Below, piece after piece: positions 61,457-64,000 of a stretch of 64,000 bases of DNA. The DNA lies in NCBI GenBank assembly GCA_947247005.1, contig OX365950.1, positions 15,078,720 through 15,142,719 on the forward strand, written 5' to 3'. The notes under the pieces are model-generated. The model did no database searches, was not told the DNA's origin, and saw nothing but the letters and a program-made list of their open reading frames with translations. A program made the translations under genes and the position numbers. Position 1 is the first letter of the stretch; the number at the start of each line of letters is the position of its first letter. This stretch comes from Spisula solida. Taxonomy: Eukaryota; Mollusca; Bivalvia; Venerida; Mactridae.

Positions 61457-61579
61457 TTAGTGCAAATAGTACATTTTCTTCATATGTTGATTATGTAATA
61501 TTGAAATAAACAATCTGGATAGTTTATATGGAAAATATTGCAAAAACAATGCACTTATCACATGTTTCATTTCGGCCAT
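61457..61579 (-). CDS. Unrecognised 40-codon frame starting in the right inverted repeat
   Basis: On the minus strand the same AAAAATGGC of the inverted repeat starts MAEMKHVISALFLQYFPYKL and ends after MKKMYYLH. It mirrors the left frame's MAD start. It is short, so support is only positional. Confidence 0.2.
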   Translation of the reverse strand: MAEMKHVISALFLQYFPYKLSRLFISILHNQHMKKMYYLH

Positions 61580-61635
61580 TTTTCAATCATGTTGGGAATA
61601 TCCAATCATGTTGTTTTATCAGGGTAACAAGGGTG

Positions 61636-62690
61636 ATGTTGCTGAATATCCCGGAGTTGGTTACTCTAACAGGGCTCACACTGGCCATTTTAAAATAATA
61701 GCCACTGTTTTGCCCAACAAACATTATTGCCAAAATTGACGCGGACGTATAAATTTACGCACGGTGACACGAACTGAACTTAATGCATGGTACTTAAGGC
61801 GTTTCATGAATCATATTCAGGGACATAGCTTGATCAAAATGAGTATGTTGGCATCTTATTTTAGAGCATACTCCCCTGGGAAATTTTTGAATTTGATAGT
61901 GTCGCAGGTGCCTTCTGAGAAGTTTCCAATCTATAAATCCTGACGTCAGTCTAGTGACAGGTCAAAGACAAATTGATTATCATTCAAATTAGTTAAGAAT
62001 TGTCTTCATACAAATAGGCACAATTTTTCTAGGGTAGGTCCAAAGGTATGCTCTCTCAGGTTCAATAATTTTGAATTCTACACTGTGATTTATTGGCAGC
62101 ACTGAGACTATCAATTTTTATTGCTTTTTTATACCTGCGGTAAATCAATAAATGTGTAGGCATATGCCTATAGAATCAAAATGAAATAAAACAATAACTA
62201 AAACTCTCTTGACCAAGACTTACAGCTCAAGCAACAAACTGAAGCCCAATGAATGCTTGAACGCAGGATTTCAACCTTTTTAGTCTAAGAGGAACTTAAA
62301 ATAAAACAAAGTTAACCAATTGCAGTTCTTTATTTTGGCACGTAATTAACTAAAATGTTTTTGTTAAGTTGCACATTGTCCTCTACCAGTCGTTCTTATA
62401 TGAGCCAATGTCAAAATCAACCGATGAAACCGCGGTATTTCGAAATATTGAGGTGTGCAAGAAATAAATGCAAAACACTGAGGCGGAATAATGAATGCAA
62501 TGGGAAGAATTAAGCCATTGTACTTTATCTGCGTTTTGAAATTTTTAAAATCGGTTTACAAAATGATATTTGACTAAGTCAAATGTCCAACCATCATTTT
62601 CTCCAAAACAATTTTTTGGCACGTTGATCACTATTAGAGCCAGCCGACGAATAACCTGTATGTATGATGTCACTGGTTTGAAATTGGGCA
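61636..62690. other. Spacer, no gene seen
   Basis: No coding or structured repeat signal stood out on either strand. Confidence 0.45.
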
Positions 62691-62917
62691 ATTGCGGGGT
62701 TTTCACCTTGTGTGTGGCCCTGGGGGCAGAGATTTTACCAGGGGTTTGAAAACACCAAAGTAAAAATCCCCGCATTTCCCCGGGATTGGGTGCCGAGGTT
62801 TATAATTGACTGGTGCATTACATTTTCACGCATCGAGGTTGTAGCTGCATCTACAATGTCTTTTGACATAGAATACAGCTCCCATTCCTTCAAATACTGC
62901 TCCTCGTACGACTCCAT
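62690..62917 (-). other. Candidate first exon next to a repeat-like C/G-run block
   Basis: On the minus strand ATGGAGTCG at 62917 starts MESYEEQYLKEWELYSMSKD, then IVDAATTSMREN, followed by a donor-like GTAATG. Codon use and composition look protein-coding. The bases that follow (62690-62780, with GCGGGGTTTTCACC, GGGGGCAGAG, CCCCGCATTTCCCCGGG) look like a dispersed repeat segment. No family recognised. Confidence 0.3.
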
Positions 62918-63443
62918 GCTACAGCGAGCAGCATTTAATCAAAAACACGTGTCCGTTTATATACAGCTCCCTTATCAATATTTAAAGATATACTAAATGA
63001 AATACTTTTAGAATGTTGTATGATGATAGTCCTTGTCACGATGTTCAAATATACACGATTGCTATTTCTGTCTCGATTTGGCATATTGCTGTGGTATTGT
63101 ACCAACAGCGCATTACCCGATAATTGCGTAAAGTATTGATAACCATAACTACAGTACTGGGTTCAATTGTAAATAACTTGACATAGGACTCAAATAGTCA
63201 CGAAGTCATGGACCGAATATACTGTCTAATGACTGCACATGTATAGTTGAGCACTTCCATCCCAGTGCGCTCTCAATTTCACTATTACTACATAAGTCCT
63301 TTGGTTTCTCAGTCACGTTCATTTGTATAAAAACATTGTAATTGTAATGAAAAATCAAGAATATGTTAGATAAATGTGTGAGCATAGTCATTCTAAAGAC
63401 GGGTCCCGTGTATAATGTCTTTCGGGTCTCTACTTAATATACT

Positions 63444-63680
63444 TTAAGAGTTTATTTCACGCCACAAAACCTTTTGCACTAAACGATATATAAGTACATT
63501 TGTATACTTCTGACAGATTCCCTGCCGATGCCCATTCACCATTTTAAATTGGTTTTTATACATATCTCCTAGTTTGTGATAGAATTGTATGTTTTCGAGG
63601 AGTGCTTTTTTGTCTAAACTTCGCGTGCTTTTCACGTCGGTATTGTTAGTATTCGCGTCATATATTACAAACGGACATAC
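63444..63680 (-). CDS. Unrecognised 78-codon minus-strand frame
   Basis: The frame is open from a stop at 63681 to TAA at 63444. It contains SLDKKALLENIQFYHKLGDM, YKNQFKMVNGHRQGICQKYT and VLIYRLVQKVLW. Its lysine- and aromatic-rich composition is coding-like, but no domain, start or splice sites can be fixed. Confidence 0.25.
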   Translation of the reverse strand, partial: VCPFVIYDANTNNTDVKSTRSLDKKALLENIQFYHKLGDMYKNQFKMVNGHRQGICQKYTNVLIYRLVQKVLWREINS

Positions 63681-64000
63681 TTACACCAAAATCGTTCTAA
63701 TCCATAGATATTTAACGTTTGGACGTCATATCCAGTTAATTTGAAAAATGTTGGAGGATTACTTAATAAAATATTAGTCCTATTCGTTTCCTTATCATAC
63801 GACGAAAACGGACGACGTTTTGATGTGCGGCGAATAGCGCAACACCCTATATTTGAAGGTGTTTTAATTAATTACGAATTATAGTAGAAAGTTATAACAC
63901 ACGTGTATAAATCGGCATTTAATACACACAAACGAATATTGAAGTTTTATAGTTCAAACACATCAGCAGTAAAACTTATTAGCATTTGTCTCATTTCCTT

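Larger units (their letters stand above)
57519..61635. mobile_element. 4.1-kb element with identical 61-bp inverted repeats and 5-bp target duplication
   Basis: Bases 57519-57579 and the reverse complement of 61575-61635 are identical over 61 bp, beginning CACCCTTGTTACCCTGATAA and ending AAAAATGGC. ATGTT lies directly outside both ends (57514-57518 and 61636-61640), which fits a 5-bp target duplication. A motif close to GGATAnnnnCCAACATGATT occurs within the repeats. It recurs at mirrored depths about 410-490 bp inside each end (57927-58002 and 61141-61213). The interior holds small frames on both strands and a TGACC tandem repeat. No transposase is recognisable. CAC ends with 5-bp duplications occur in Transib/RAG-like elements, but the rest of the terminal sequence does not match that family's CACWATG. 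Confidence 0.85.

Noticed and set aside
57519..61635. Assignment of the 4.1-kb element to Transib/ProtoRAG
   Set aside because: Only the CAC start and a 5-bp duplication agree. The expected CACWATG end and any RAG1-like core are not visible.

Overview
This is an AT-rich, intron- and repeat-dominated animal genomic window. The repeat flora points to a bivalve or at least a lophotrochozoan mollusc: tRNA-derived SINEs, decayed CR1/Jockey-like LINEs, nested foldback elements, TGACCTTTGACC-type tandem repeats, and an element running from AGCTCACCTGTCA to TGACAGGTGAGC. There is no bacterial-style gene organisation. The species assignment is inference from repeat style, not a database result.

Region 1 (1-12.7 kb, minus strand) holds the one confidently recognised conventional gene. 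Four consecutive exons of a Cys-loop (pentameric ligand-gated ion channel) subunit lie at 12601-12665, 5791-5858, 2651-2877 and 564-646. Splice sites and reading phases agree, and the 68-bp and 83-bp exon lengths are those of vertebrate GABA-A/glycine receptor genes. The exons encode the extracellular domain up to the Cys loop. The membrane segments lie beyond base 1, and no signal-peptide exon was found. The introns carry a MITE, a SINE, a TGACC tandem repeat, a 2-kb hairpin-rich satellite and a mollusc-type interspersed element.

Region 2 (13-25.6 kb) is a graveyard of non-LTR retrotransposons: three reverse transcriptase fragments (one with an endonuclease domain) and an RNase H fragment. 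Among them, at 16671-16916 on the plus strand, is a small unrecognised reading frame. It has three decayed relatives inside the units of region 3, and the differences fall mainly at third codon positions.

Region 3 (25.6-53.3 kb) is three direct copies of a roughly 8-kb unit (A, B, C). Each carries the same set of small reading frames in different states of decay. B and C share insertions that A lacks, which gives the order of events. Copy C is split by a 4.7-kb element with imperfect inverted repeats of about 0.5 kb. The array is followed by a 1.4-kb minisatellite of 50- and 54-bp units.

Region 4 (55-64 kb) holds a 4.1-kb element (57519-61635) bounded by identical 61-bp inverted repeats and a 5-bp target duplication. 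Each inverted repeat ends inward in a start codon, and a 20-bp motif recurs near both ends. It matched no transposon family I could recognise and is the best candidate here for an undescribed system. A few unassigned candidate exons follow near the right edge.
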